A stretch of DNA of 64,000 nt. Origin: Comamonadaceae bacterium (GTDB taxonomy: Bacteria; Pseudomonadota; Gammaproteobacteria; Burkholderiales; Burkholderiaceae_C). The stretch spans positions 83,112-147,111 of the forward strand of contig JAIXSQ010000001.1 in assembly GCA_027484575.1 (NCBI GenBank), in the 5' to 3' direction. Shown here piece by piece: positions 36,623-44,717 of the stretch; position 1 is the stretch's first letter, and the number at the start of each line of letters is the position of its first letter. The position numbers and the translations under genes were made by a program. The notes beneath the pieces are model-generated. The model made no database searches. It worked only from the letters and a program-made list of their open reading frames with translations, and was not told the DNA's origin.

Positions 36623-37732
36623 ATGCGCATGATCGCCCGACTCCTCTCCCACGACGGCCCGCGCAACCGCCTGCTGGCCGTGCTGCTGCTGGCGCTGCTG
36701 GTCGGCCTGGCGCTCGCGCCGCTGGTGCTGCCCGGCGTCAAGGCCTTGAACGTCGCCGCCAAGATCCTGGTGTTCACCGTGCTGGTGGCCAGCTTCGACC
36801 TGCTGCTGGGCTACACCGGCATCGTGAGCTTCGCGCACACCATGTTCTTCGGCATCGGCGCCTACGGCATCGCGATCGCGAGCAGCCGCTGGGGCGCCAC
36901 CTGGGGCGCGCTCGGCCTGGGCCTGGCGGGCGCGCTGGCCCTGTCGTTCGCGCTGGCCCTGGCCATCGGGCTGTTCTCGCTGCGGGTGCGCGCGATCTTC
37001 TTCTCGATGATCACGCTGGCCTTCGCCGCCGCCTTCCAGACCCTGGCCTCGCAGCTGTCGGAGCTCACCGGCGGCGAGGACGGCCTGACCTTCAAGGTGC
37101 CGGCGGTGCTGTCGCCGTCGTTCGAGTTCGAGCTGCTCGGCCGCCAGCTGGACGGCCGCATGCTGTGCTACTGGCTGCTGTTCGCGGTGGCGCTGGCCGC
37201 CGTGCTGGCGCTGCTGCGCATCGTCAACTCGCCGTTCGGCCGCGTGCTGCAGGCGATCCGCGAGAACGAGTTCCGGGCCGAGGCGATCGGCTACCGCGTG
37301 GTGGTCTGGCGCACGGTCTCCAGCATCCTGTCGGCGCTGTTCGCCACCCTGGCCGGCGCGATGCTCGCGCTCTGGCTGCGCTACAACGGCCCCGACACCT
37401 CGCTGTCGTTCGAGATCATGCTGGACGTGCTGCTGATCGTCGTGATCGGCGGCATGGGCACCATCTATGGCGCCGCGGTCGGCGCGGGCCTGTTCGTGCT
37501 GGCGCAGAGCTACCTGCAGGACCTGCTCAAGCTCGCCAGCGACGCCACGGCGGCGCTGCCCTGGCTGTCGGCGCTGCTGTCGCCCGACCGCTGGCTGCTC
37601 TGGCTGGGCCTGCTGTTCGTGCTGTCGGTCTACCACTTCCCCACCGGCATCGTCGGGCGGCTGCGCGCCGCGGCGCTGCCCAAGGCGGCCGCGCCCCAGG
37701 CCGGCCGTCCCCAGCCCCGCGCGGGCACCTGA
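36623..37732 (+). CDS. ABC transporter permease, LivM type
   Basis: A 369-residue permease: SFDLLLGYTGIVSFAHTMFF, FFSMITLAFAAAFQ, coupling motif SPFGRVLQAIRENEFRAEAIG and VVIGGMGTIYGAAVGA identify a LivM-type subunit with about ten membrane helices. It has an extra C-terminal helix and an Ala/Pro-rich tail. It is followed after 15 bases by an alpha/beta hydrolase gene, so both are probably on one message. Confidence 0.94.
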   Translation: MRMIARLLSHDGPRNRLLAVLLLALLVGLALAPLVLPGVKALNVAAKILVFTVLVASFDLLLGYTGIVSFAHTMFFGIGAYGIAIASSRWGATWGALGLGLAGALALSFALALAIGLFSLRVRAIFFSMITLAFAAAFQTLASQLSELTGGEDGLTFKVPAVLSPSFEFELLGRQLDGRMLCYWLLFAVALAAVLALLRIVNSPFGRVLQAIRENEFRAEAIGYRVVVWRTVSSILSALFATLAGAMLALWLRYNGPDTSLSFEIMLDVLLIVVIGGMGTIYGAAVGAGLFVLAQSYLQDLLKLASDATAALPWLSALLSPDRWLLWLGLLFVLSVYHFPTGIVGRLRAAALPKAAAPQAGRPQPRAGT

Positions 37733-37747
37733 CCGCAAGGACCTGCC

Positions 37748-38641
37748 ATGGCACCGAGCTCCCGTTACCTGCGCTGCGCCGGCCGCGAGATCCACGTCAC
37801 CGAGTGGGGGGACCCCGGCGCGCCCGTCGTGGTGGCCTGGCACGGCCTGGCCCGCACCGGCCGCGACATGGACGACCTGGCCGCCCACCTGGCCCCGCGC
37901 TTCCGGGTGCTGTGCCCCGACACCGTGGGCCGCGGCCTGTCGCAGTGGGCGGTCGACCCGGCCACCGAGTACACGCTGGCCGCCTACGCCCGCACCGCGG
38001 CCGACCTGCTGGACCAGCTGGGCGTGGGCAGCGCGCACTGGGTGGGCACCTCGATGGGGGGCGCGATCGGCACGGTGTGCGCCGCCGGGCGTGCCGAGCC
38101 GCGGCTGGCCGGCCGCATCCGCAGCCTGGTGCTCAACGACAACGCGCCGCGCCTGGCCCAGCCCGCGCTGGAGCGCATCAAGGCCTATGCCGGCAACCCG
38201 CCGGCCTTCGCCACCGTGAGCGAGCTGGAGGCCTTCTTCCGGCAGGTCTACAAGCCCTATGGCTGGCTGAGCGACGCGCAGTGGCGCCGGCTGACCGAGA
38301 CCTCGACCCGCCGCCTGCCCGATGGCCGGGTGACGCCGCACTACGACCCGGCCATGGTGCGGCAGTTCATCGACCATCCCGACGACTACCTGCTGTGGGA
38401 GCACTGGGACAGGCTGGACATCCCGGTGCTGTGCCTGCGCGGGGCCGAGTCCGACCTGGTGCTGCCCGACGCGGTCGAGGAGATGCAGCGGCGCGGCCCC
38501 GGCGCGCGCGGCCTGCTGCGGGTGGTGGAGGTGCCCGGCTGCGGCCATGCGCCGGCGCTGAACGTGCCCGACCAGCTGGAGCTGGTGGGCGGCTTCATCG
38601 AGGGCTGCGAGGCCGCGGCTGCGCGGGCCGCGGCGGCCTGA
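37748..38641 (+). CDS. Alpha/beta hydrolase, last gene of the ABC transporter operon
   Basis: A 297-residue cytosolic hydrolase. The nucleophile elbow is GTSMGG (Ser102), the oxyanion region WHGLARTGRDMDD, acid loop RGAESDLVLPD, and catalytic His in GCGHAPALN. The closest type is the broad group of esterases, lactonases and dehalogenase-like enzymes. No signal peptide. Its position 15 bases after the permease gene suggests it acts on the imported compound. It is convergent with hemH, only nine bases between stops. Confidence 0.88.
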   Translation: MAPSSRYLRCAGREIHVTEWGDPGAPVVVAWHGLARTGRDMDDLAAHLAPRFRVLCPDTVGRGLSQWAVDPATEYTLAAYARTAADLLDQLGVGSAHWVGTSMGGAIGTVCAAGRAEPRLAGRIRSLVLNDNAPRLAQPALERIKAYAGNPPAFATVSELEAFFRQVYKPYGWLSDAQWRRLTETSTRRLPDGRVTPHYDPAMVRQFIDHPDDYLLWEHWDRLDIPVLCLRGAESDLVLPDAVEEMQRRGPGARGLLRVVEVPGCGHAPALNVPDQLELVGGFIEGCEAAAARAAAA

Positions 38642-38650
38642 GCCCCGGCC

Positions 38651-39763
38651 TCAGGCCTGCGCGCCCATCGCCAGGGCGCGCTCGCGCTGGCCGGCCAGCG
38701 CCGCCGGTTGCGGCTGCTCGGCCAGCCGCGTCGGCCAGCCGCCCAGGTGCCGCAGCGCGATCGCGCCGAGCGCGCCGATCCAGGCCGGGTCGGCATTGAG
38801 GCAGGGGATGTAGCGGAACTGCTCGCCACCGGCCTCGAGGAAGGCGTCGCGGCCTTCCTGCGCGATCTCCTCGAGCGTCTCCAGGCAGTCGCTGGTGAAG
38901 CCGGGGCAGGCCACGTCGACCCGCTTGACGCCGCGCCGCGCCAGCGCCTGCAGCGTGGGCTCGGTGTAGGGCTCCAGCCACTTGGCCTTGCCGAACCGCG
39001 ACTGGAACGACAGCGTGACCTGGTCCTGGCCCAGCCCCAGGCGCTGCGCGAGCAGGCGGCCGGTCTTGTGGCATTCGCAGTGGTAGGCGTCGCCCAGCAG
39101 CAGCGTGCGCTCGGGCACGCCGTGGAACGACAGCAGCAGGTGGTCGGGCCGGCTGCCCTCGCGCTGCCAGTGGGACTCGATGCCGCGGGCCAGGGCGTCG
39201 ATGTAGCCGGCGTCGTCGTGGTAACGCTGCACGAAGCGCAGCTCGGGCAGGTTGCGGATGCGGCGGCTCCAGGACGCCACGTCGTCGACGACGCTGGCGG
39301 TGGTGGTGGCCGAGTACTGGGGGTAGGCCGGCAGCACCAGGATGCGGGTGCAGCCGGCGGCCTTGAGCTCGTCCAGCTGCGAGGCGATCGAGGGGTTGCC
39401 GTAGCGCATCGCGTAGCGCACCGTGACCGCATGGCCCTGCTCGCCCAGCCAGCCTTGCAGCAGCTTGGCCTGGCGCTCGGTCCAGACCTTCAGCGGCGAG
39501 CCCTCGGGCGTCCAGATGGTGGCGTACTTGGCGGCCGACTTGGCCGAGCGCAGGGGCAGGATCACCCCGTGCAGCAGCGGCAGCCAGACGGCGCGGGGGA
39601 TCTCGACCACCCGCGGGTCGCCCAGGAACTGGCGCAGGTAGCGCCGCACCGCGGCCGGCGTGGGTTCGTCGGGGGTGCCCAGGTTCGCCAGCAGGATGCC
39701 GGTGGCGGGCGGCTGGCCGTGCTTGTAGGGGGGCTCGGCCTGGAACGGCAGGACGGAAGGCAT
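38651..39763 (-). CDS. hemH: Ferrochelatase
   Basis: A 370-residue enzyme inserting Fe2+ into protoporphyrin IX, last step of haem synthesis at the inner membrane. Signatures: [38 protein letters not shown], the catalytic His214 in [12 protein letters not shown], and [14 protein letters not shown] with the conserved Glu. The N-terminus ([14 protein letters not shown]) is the form common in Comamonadaceae. Its start codon is only 17 bases from the divergent HAD gene. Confidence 0.97.
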   Translation of the reverse strand: MPSVLPFQAEPPYKHGQPPATGILLANLGTPDEPTPAAVRRYLRQFLGDPRVVEIPRAVWLPLLHGVILPLRSAKSAAKYATIWTPEGSPLKVWTERQAKLLQGWLGEQGHAVTVRYAMRYGNPSIASQLDELKAAGCTRILVLPAYPQYSATTTASVVDDVASWSRRIRNLPELRFVQRYHDDAGYIDALARGIESHWQREGSRPDHLLLSFHGVPERTLLLGDAYHCECHKTGRLLAQRLGLGQDQVTLSFQSRFGKAKWLEPYTEPTLQALARRGVKRVDVACPGFTSDCLETLEEIAQEGRDAFLEAGGEQFRYIPCLNADPAWIGALGAIALRHLGGWPTRLAEQPQPAALAGQRERALAMGAQA

Positions 39764-39780
39764 CCGGTATTCTCGCCTGC

Positions 39781-40476
39781 ATGCTGGATCTCTCGCGCGT
39801 CAAGGCCATCAGCCTGGACCTGGACGACACCCTGTGGCCGATCTGGCCGACCATCGAACGCGCCGAGCGCGCGCTGCACGACTGGCTGGGCGAGCATGCG
39901 CCCATGACGGCCGCCCTGTTCGCCAATCCCGCGGCGCTGCGCGAGATCCGCAACCAGGTCGGCGAGCAGCGGCCGGAGCTGGCGCACGACCTCAGCGCCC
40001 TGCGGCGCGAGTCCATCCGCCTGGCGCTGTACCGCGCCGGCGAGGACCCGCGGCTGGCCGACCCCGCCTTTGAGGCCTTCTTCGCGGCCCGCCAGCAGGT
40101 CACGCTGTTCGAGGATGCGGAGCCCGCGCTGCAGTTCCTGGCGGCGCGCTTCCCCCTGGTCAGCCTGTCCAACGGCAACGCCGACCTGCGCCGGGTGGGG
40201 ATCGAGCGGCATTTCAAGGCCGCGATCTCGGCCCGCGCCTTCGGCGTGGGCAAGCCCGACCCGCGCATCTTCGTGGCCGCCGCCGGGGCGGTGGACGTGC
40301 AGCCCGCGCAGGTGCTGCACGTGGGCGACGACGCCACGCTCGACGTGCTGGGCGCGCTCAACGCGGGCATGCAGGCGGTGTGGGTCAACCGCAGCGAGCA
40401 CCTGTGGCCGCATGCGCAGCGGCCCCACCTGGAGATCGCCAGCCTGTCCGAGCTCTGCGCGCTGTTCGAGGCCTGA
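39781..40476 (+). CDS. HAD-family phosphatase (subfamily IA)
   Basis: A 231-residue hydrolase with motif [10 protein letters not shown] (nucleophile Asp13, general acid Asp15), motif [12 protein letters not shown], motif III lysine in [10 protein letters not shown], and motif [12 protein letters not shown] helical cap lies between motifs I and II. Substrate not evident. It shares a 17-base divergent gap with hemH, so its promoter must overlap hemH coding sequence or the transcript must be nearly leaderless. Confidence 0.9.
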   Translation: MLDLSRVKAISLDLDDTLWPIWPTIERAERALHDWLGEHAPMTAALFANPAALREIRNQVGEQRPELAHDLSALRRESIRLALYRAGEDPRLADPAFEAFFAARQQVTLFEDAEPALQFLAARFPLVSLSNGNADLRRVGIERHFKAAISARAFGVGKPDPRIFVAAAGAVDVQPAQVLHVGDDATLDVLGALNAGMQAVWVNRSEHLWPHAQRPHLEIASLSELCALFEA

Positions 40477-40514
40477 GCGGCCGTGACGCACCGGTCGGCG
40501 CAGGTCGTCGCCGG

Positions 40515-41777
40515 TCAGCGCCCGAGCAGGGCGACCGCCTGCCGGCCCGCCCGCACCGCGCCCTCCAGCGTGGCGGGGTAGGGCCCGTCCACCCAGTCGG
40601 CGCCGGCCACCAGGCCCGGGGCGATGGCAGCGGCCGGCCGCTGCAGGCCGGGCGTGCAGGCGAAGGTGGCCCGCTTTTCCACCACCGTGCGCAGCGGGCG
40701 CACCGGCCAGCCCAGGGCGGCCGCCTGCGCCAGCACGCCGTCGGTGAGGGCCGCGGCCTCGCCCTCCGCCGCGCTGGCCACCCAGGCCAGCACGCCGGCC
40801 GGCCCGCCCAGCCGCGCGCGGTCGAACACGAACTGCGCGGGACCGCCGCGCAGGGCCAGCAGGGGGGCGGGCAGGGCGGGGCCGCCCTGGGTGTAGACGG
40901 TGGCGATGGCGGTGTGGGCCAGGGCCTGCACGCTGGCTAGCCAGCCGGCCGCCCCGATGCCGCTGCCGGCCACCAGGCGCGCGGCCTCCCCGGCGGGGCT
41001 GGCCAGCACCACGGCGTCGAAGGCCTGGCCATCGATCTGCCAGCCCGCAGCGGTGCGCGCCAGCGCCTGCACGCGCTGCCCGGGCCGCAGGTCGGCGCCG
41101 CGGGCCCCGAGCCAGCGCACGGCCGCCTCGGGCAGCAGCGCGCCCAGGTCGGTGCGCGGCAGCAGCAGGTTCGAGGCGCCCAGCCCGTCCACCCGTGGCC
41201 CGAGCAGCGAGTCGCGCAGCACGCGCAGGAAGACCTGGGCGTCGGCCTGCGCGGTGGGCACGTTCAGCGCCGAGACGCACAGCGGCTCCACCAGCTCCTG
41301 CAGCACCCGCGGCGCGAGCCCGGTGCACAGCTGCGCGACCGACAGGCCGGGCGCGCAGCGGAACCCGCGGGCCTGCCAGCCGGCCGCGTGCCGCAGCAGC
41401 GAGAGCCGGTCGGCCAGCGACCAGCCGCGGGCGCGGGCGATGCCCCAGGCCGCATCCAGCGGCGCCGGCCAGTCGGGCAGGGCCAGGCCGCCGCCGTCCG
41501 GAAAGCGCAGCACCAGCGGCAGCCGCATCAGGGCCGCGCGCGGGTCGACGCCCACGCGGCGCATCAGGTCCAGGGTGTCGGCGTAGGCGCCGATCAGGAT
41601 GTGCTGGCCGTTGTCCAGCACCACGGGCCGGCCGTCGTCCAGGGTGGCGTCGAGCCGGCGGGCGCGGCCACCCCAGTGGCGCGCGGCCTCGACCACGGTG
41701 ACCGCATGCCCGGCCTCGACGCCCGCGACCGCGGCGGCCAGGCCGGCCCAGCCGCCGCCGACGACGGCCAGCCTCAC
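40515..41777 (-). CDS. hpnE: Hydroxysqualene dehydroxylase (squalene-associated FAD-dependent desaturase)
   Basis: A 420-residue FAD enzyme with the dinucleotide-binding N-terminus [18 protein letters not shown] and the desaturase-family [11 protein letters not shown] and [21 protein letters not shown] motifs. HpnE reduces hydroxysqualene to squalene, the last step of the HpnC-HpnD-HpnE pathway. It starts at GTG 41777, overlapping the hpnD stop as GTGA. Squalene feeds hopanoids; squalene-hopene cyclase is not in the window. Confidence 0.95.
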   Translation of the reverse strand: MRLAVVGGGWAGLAAAVAGVEAGHAVTVVEAARHWGGRARRLDATLDDGRPVVLDNGQHILIGAYADTLDLMRRVGVDPRAALMRLPLVLRFPDGGGLALPDWPAPLDAAWGIARARGWSLADRLSLLRHAAGWQARGFRCAPGLSVAQLCTGLAPRVLQELVEPLCVSALNVPTAQADAQVFLRVLRDSLLGPRVDGLGASNLLLPRTDLGALLPEAAVRWLGARGADLRPGQRVQALARTAAGWQIDGQAFDAVVLASPAGEAARLVAGSGIGAAGWLASVQALAHTAIATVYTQGGPALPAPLLALRGGPAQFVFDRARLGGPAGVLAWVASAAEGEAAALTDGVLAQAAALGWPVRPLRTVVEKRATFACTPGLQRPAAAIAPGLVAGADWVDGPYPATLEGAVRAGRQAVALLGR

Positions 41778-42613
41778 AGGACCCCGAGCGCCTGGACCTT
41801 CCAGGCCAGCCAGAACTTGCGCAGCGGCGTCAGCGCGATGCGCTGGTGCAGCACCCGGAACCCGTCGCGCTCGATCTCGCGCAGCAGGGTGCGGTAGATG
41901 CTGGCCATCATCAGGCCGGGCTTCTGGGCCCGCCGGTCGGCGGCGGGCAGCAGGGCCAGGGCCTCGTCGTACAGGCGGTGGGCGCGCTCGGCCTGGAAGC
42001 GCATCAGCGCGGTGAAGCGGTCGGAGTAGGCGCGCTGGCCCAGCTCGTGGGCCTTGACGCCGAACTGCTGCAGCTCGTTGACCGGCAGGTAGATGCGCCC
42101 GCGCAGCGCATCCTCGCCCACGTCGCGGATGATGTTCGTCAGCTGGAAGGCCAGCCCCAGCTTGTGGGCGTAGGCGGTGGTCGCCTCGTGCTCCTGGCCG
42201 AAGATGCGGGCCGAGACCTCGCCCACGACGCCGGCCACGAGGTGGCAGTAGCGCTCGAGCGCGGGGAAGTCGAGGTAGCGGGTCTGGGTCAGGTCCATGC
42301 GGCAGCCCTCGATCACCGCCTGCAGCTGGCGTTCCTGCAGCCCGTACGCGGCGATGGCCGGCGCCAGGGCGCGCAGGGCCGGGTGCTGCGGGTCGCCCGC
42401 GAAGGCCCGGGCGACCTCGGTCTGCCACCAGCCGAGCTTGGCCTGCGCGACCGCGGGATCCGTCACCTCGTCGACCACGTCGTCGACCTCGCGGCAGAAG
42501 GCGTAGAACGCGGTGATGGCCTCGCGCCGCGGCCGCGGCAGGAACAGGAAGGCGTAGTAGAAGCTGGAGCCCGACGCGGCCGCCTTCTCCTGCACGTATT
42601 GCTGCGGGGTCAT
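41774..42613 (-). CDS. hpnD: Presqualene diphosphate synthase
   Basis: A 279-residue trans-isoprenyl synthase: first Asp-rich motif FCREVDDVVDEV, YCHLVAGVVGEVS, and second motif LTNIIRDVGEDALRGRIYLP. HpnD condenses two farnesyl diphosphates to presqualene diphosphate. The ATG at 42613 overlaps the hpnC stop (ATGA). All three genes hpnC, hpnD and hpnE are coupled. Confidence 0.96.
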   Translation of the reverse strand: MTPQQYVQEKAAASGSSFYYAFLFLPRPRREAITAFYAFCREVDDVVDEVTDPAVAQAKLGWWQTEVARAFAGDPQHPALRALAPAIAAYGLQERQLQAVIEGCRMDLTQTRYLDFPALERYCHLVAGVVGEVSARIFGQEHEATTAYAHKLGLAFQLTNIIRDVGEDALRGRIYLPVNELQQFGVKAHELGQRAYSDRFTALMRFQAERAHRLYDEALALLPAADRRAQKPGLMMASIYRTLLREIERDGFRVLHQRIALTPLRKFWLAWKVQALGVL

Positions 42614-43473
42614 GGGCGGGATTGTCCCATCCGTGCGGCCCGCCACAGGATGGGCAGGGCATCGGCGCGGCCGATGGCCGGGCGGGCCTGCAAGGTGTCG
42701 TGGCCCTGGGCCGCGATCTTGTCGAGGATGCGCAGCCCGCCTTGCACCACGCAGCGCAGTTCCCAGCCGGCGCGGCCGGGGATGCGGTGGACCAGCGGCG
42801 CGCCCGCGTGCATCAGCGAGCGGGTCCAGCCGCACAGCGACTGCAGCAGCGCTGCCCGTGCATGCGCCGGGGCCAGGTGCGGCTGCAGCGGGTCGACACC
42901 GTGGGCCGCGCAGTCCGCCGCGGGCAGGTAGTGGCGGCCGCGCGGCAGGTCGCGCGAGAGGTCCTGCCAGAAGTTGGCCAGCTGCAGCGCGCTGCAGACC
43001 GCATCGCTCTCGGCCAGCGCCTGGGCACCGTCGACGCCGTACAGGTGCAGCAGCAGCCGGCCCACCGGGTCGGCCGAGCGGCGGCAGTAGGCCAGCAGTT
43101 CCTCGCGGTCGGCATAGCCGGCGCCGGCCGCGGTCTTGCGCACGTCCTGCGTGAAGGCGTCGAGCAGGGCGTGCAGCGGGGCTGCGGGCAGGCGGTGGCG
43201 CACGGCCGCGGCCCGCAGGGGCGTGAACACATGGGGCCAGCGCCCCTGCACCGGCCCGCCCCCGAGGCAGCCGTCGAGTTCGGCGCGGTAGGCGGCCAGG
43301 TCGTCCAGCCGCTGGCCGGCCGGGGCATCGCCCTCGTCGGCGATGTCGTCGGCCGTGCGGGCGAACCAGTAGATGGCGGCCACGGCCGGGCGCAGGGCGG
43401 GGGGGCACAGCCAGGAGGCGACCGGGAAGTTCTCGTAGTGGTCGACGCCGTGCGCCGGGGACGGGGATGTCAT
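42610..43473 (-). CDS. hpnC: Hydroxysqualene synthase
   Basis: A 287-residue paralogue of HpnD with ENFPVASWL at the start, Asp-rich motif ARTADDIADEGD, second motif LANFWQDLSRDLPRGRHYLP. HpnC converts presqualene diphosphate to hydroxysqualene. First gene of the hpnCDE unit; 74 bases separate it from the divergent efflux gene region, which carries a TetR-type operator. Confidence 0.95.
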   Translation of the reverse strand: MTSPSPAHGVDHYENFPVASWLCPPALRPAVAAIYWFARTADDIADEGDAPAGQRLDDLAAYRAELDGCLGGGPVQGRWPHVFTPLRAAAVRHRLPAAPLHALLDAFTQDVRKTAAGAGYADREELLAYCRRSADPVGRLLLHLYGVDGAQALAESDAVCSALQLANFWQDLSRDLPRGRHYLPAADCAAHGVDPLQPHLAPAHARAALLQSLCGWTRSLMHAGAPLVHRIPGRAGWELRCVVQGGLRILDKIAAQGHDTLQARPAIGRADALPILWRAARMGQSRP

Positions 43474-43483
43474 CGGGGCACGA

Positions 43484-43513
43484 TTGTCGCTTCGGGCCTG
43501 TTCTGTGTAACAT
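43484..43513 (+). promoter_or_regulatory. Probable promoter of the RND efflux operon
   Basis: TTGTCG (43484-43489) and TAACAT (43508-43513) are 18 bases apart and resemble sigma70 -35/-10 elements. The predicted start near 43520 abuts the palindromic operator at 43522-43535. Confidence 0.45.
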
Positions 43514-43521
43514 CTCGGGTA

Positions 43522-43535
43522 ACTAACCGGTCAGT
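43522..43535. promoter_or_regulatory. TetR-type operator palindrome before the RND efflux operon
   Basis: ACTAACCGGTCAGT is a 14-base near-perfect palindrome (one mismatched pair), matching the ACTnACyGGTyAGT pattern I know from TetR-family regulators of efflux pumps. It lies just after the predicted transcription start, a position that suits repression. No tetR gene is in the window next to it. Confidence 0.6.
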
Positions 43536-43589
43536 CATTAAGAATCGATGGCGGCCGCAGCCTCTGACATCGCCTCGCCCAGCCCGACC

Positions 43590-44717
43590 ATGCCCCTTCA
43601 CGCCCTGTCCCGCCGCCCTCGACGCCTGCTGGCGCTGCTCCTGGCCACCGGCCTGGTGGCGGCCTGTTCCAAGCCCGAGCCCGCCCCCGAGCCGGTGCGC
43701 GCGGTCAAGGTCGTGACCGTGGGCGCCTCGACGCTGCAGGTGGCGCACGAATTCGCCGGCGAGGTGCGGCCGCGCGTGGAGTCGCGCCTGGGCTTCCGCG
43801 TGCCGGGCAAGCTGGTGCGCCGGCTGGCCGAGGTCGGCCAGCGCGTGCAGCCCGGCCAGGTGCTGGCGCAGCTGGACGCCCAGGACCTGCAGCTGTCGGC
43901 CGACGCTGCCCGGGCCCAGGTCGCCGCCGCCCGCACCAACCGCGACCTGGCCGAGGCCGACCTGCGGCGTTTCGCGGCGCTGCGCGAGCAGAACTTCATC
44001 AGCGGCGCCGAGCTCGAGCGCCGCGAGTCCACCTTCAAGGCGGCCCAGGCCCAGCTGGAGCAGGCCCAGGCGCAGCTGGCCGCGCAGGCCAACCAGGCCC
44101 GGTATGCGGACCTGGTGGCCGACGCCGCCGGGGTGGTGACCGCGGTCGAAGCCGAGCCGGGCCAGGTGGTGGCCGCCGGCACGCCGGTGGTGCGCATCGC
44201 CCGCGATGGCCCGCGTGACGCCGTCTTCAGCGTGCCCGAGGACAAGGTGGCGGGCTTCGGCCCGGGCCTGCCGGTGGGGGTGCGGCCCTGGAATGCGACC
44301 ACGGTGCTGGAGGGCAAGGTGCGCGAGGTGGCGGCGAGTGCCGACCCCGTGACCCGCACGTTTGCCGTCAAGGTCGGCCTGGAGACCCGTGAGGCGCCCC
44401 CGCTGGGCGCCACGGTGACCGTGCTGCCGCGCGGCGTGGCGGCCGCCCCGCAGGTGCTCAAGCTGCCCACCAGCGCCCTGCGCCAGGAGGGCGCCGGCAC
44501 GGCCGTGTGGGTGCTCGATCCGGCCAGCATGACCGTGCGTTCGCAGGCGGTGCAGGTGGCCACCGCCGACGGCAACGAGGCGGTGATCGCCGGCGGGCTG
44601 CAGGCCGGCCAGCAGGTGGTCGCGGCGGGCGTGCACGTGCTGCAGCCCGGCCAGAAGGTGCGGCTGTGGCAGGACCGCGCCGCGCAGGCCGCCCAACCCG
44701 CGGTGGCGGCACGGTGA
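43590..44717 (+). CDS. RND efflux periplasmic adaptor lipoprotein
   Basis: About 375 residues with lipoprotein signal RRLLALLLATGLVAAC, so the mature N-terminal Cys would be acylated. Membrane-fusion-protein layout: first beta strand region (VAHEFAGEVRPRVESRLGFRVPGKL), lipoyl half (VGQRVQPGQVLAQLD), coiled-coil hairpin (about 95-150), second lipoyl half (AVEAEPGQVVAAGTPVVRIA), and beta-barrel. I chose the ATG at 43590 because it gives a normal lipoprotein signal; an in-frame ATG at 43548 adds 14 residues. It joins the downstream RND pump to an outer-membrane channel not encoded here. Confidence 0.92.
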   Translation: MPLHALSRRPRRLLALLLATGLVAACSKPEPAPEPVRAVKVVTVGASTLQVAHEFAGEVRPRVESRLGFRVPGKLVRRLAEVGQRVQPGQVLAQLDAQDLQLSADAARAQVAAARTNRDLAEADLRRFAALREQNFISGAELERRESTFKAAQAQLEQAQAQLAAQANQARYADLVADAAGVVTAVEAEPGQVVAAGTPVVRIARDGPRDAVFSVPEDKVAGFGPGLPVGVRPWNATTVLEGKVREVAASADPVTRTFAVKVGLETREAPPLGATVTVLPRGVAAAPQVLKLPTSALRQEGAGTAVWVLDPASMTVRSQAVQVATADGNEAVIAGGLQAGQQVVAAGVHVLQPGQKVRLWQDRAAQAAQPAVAAR

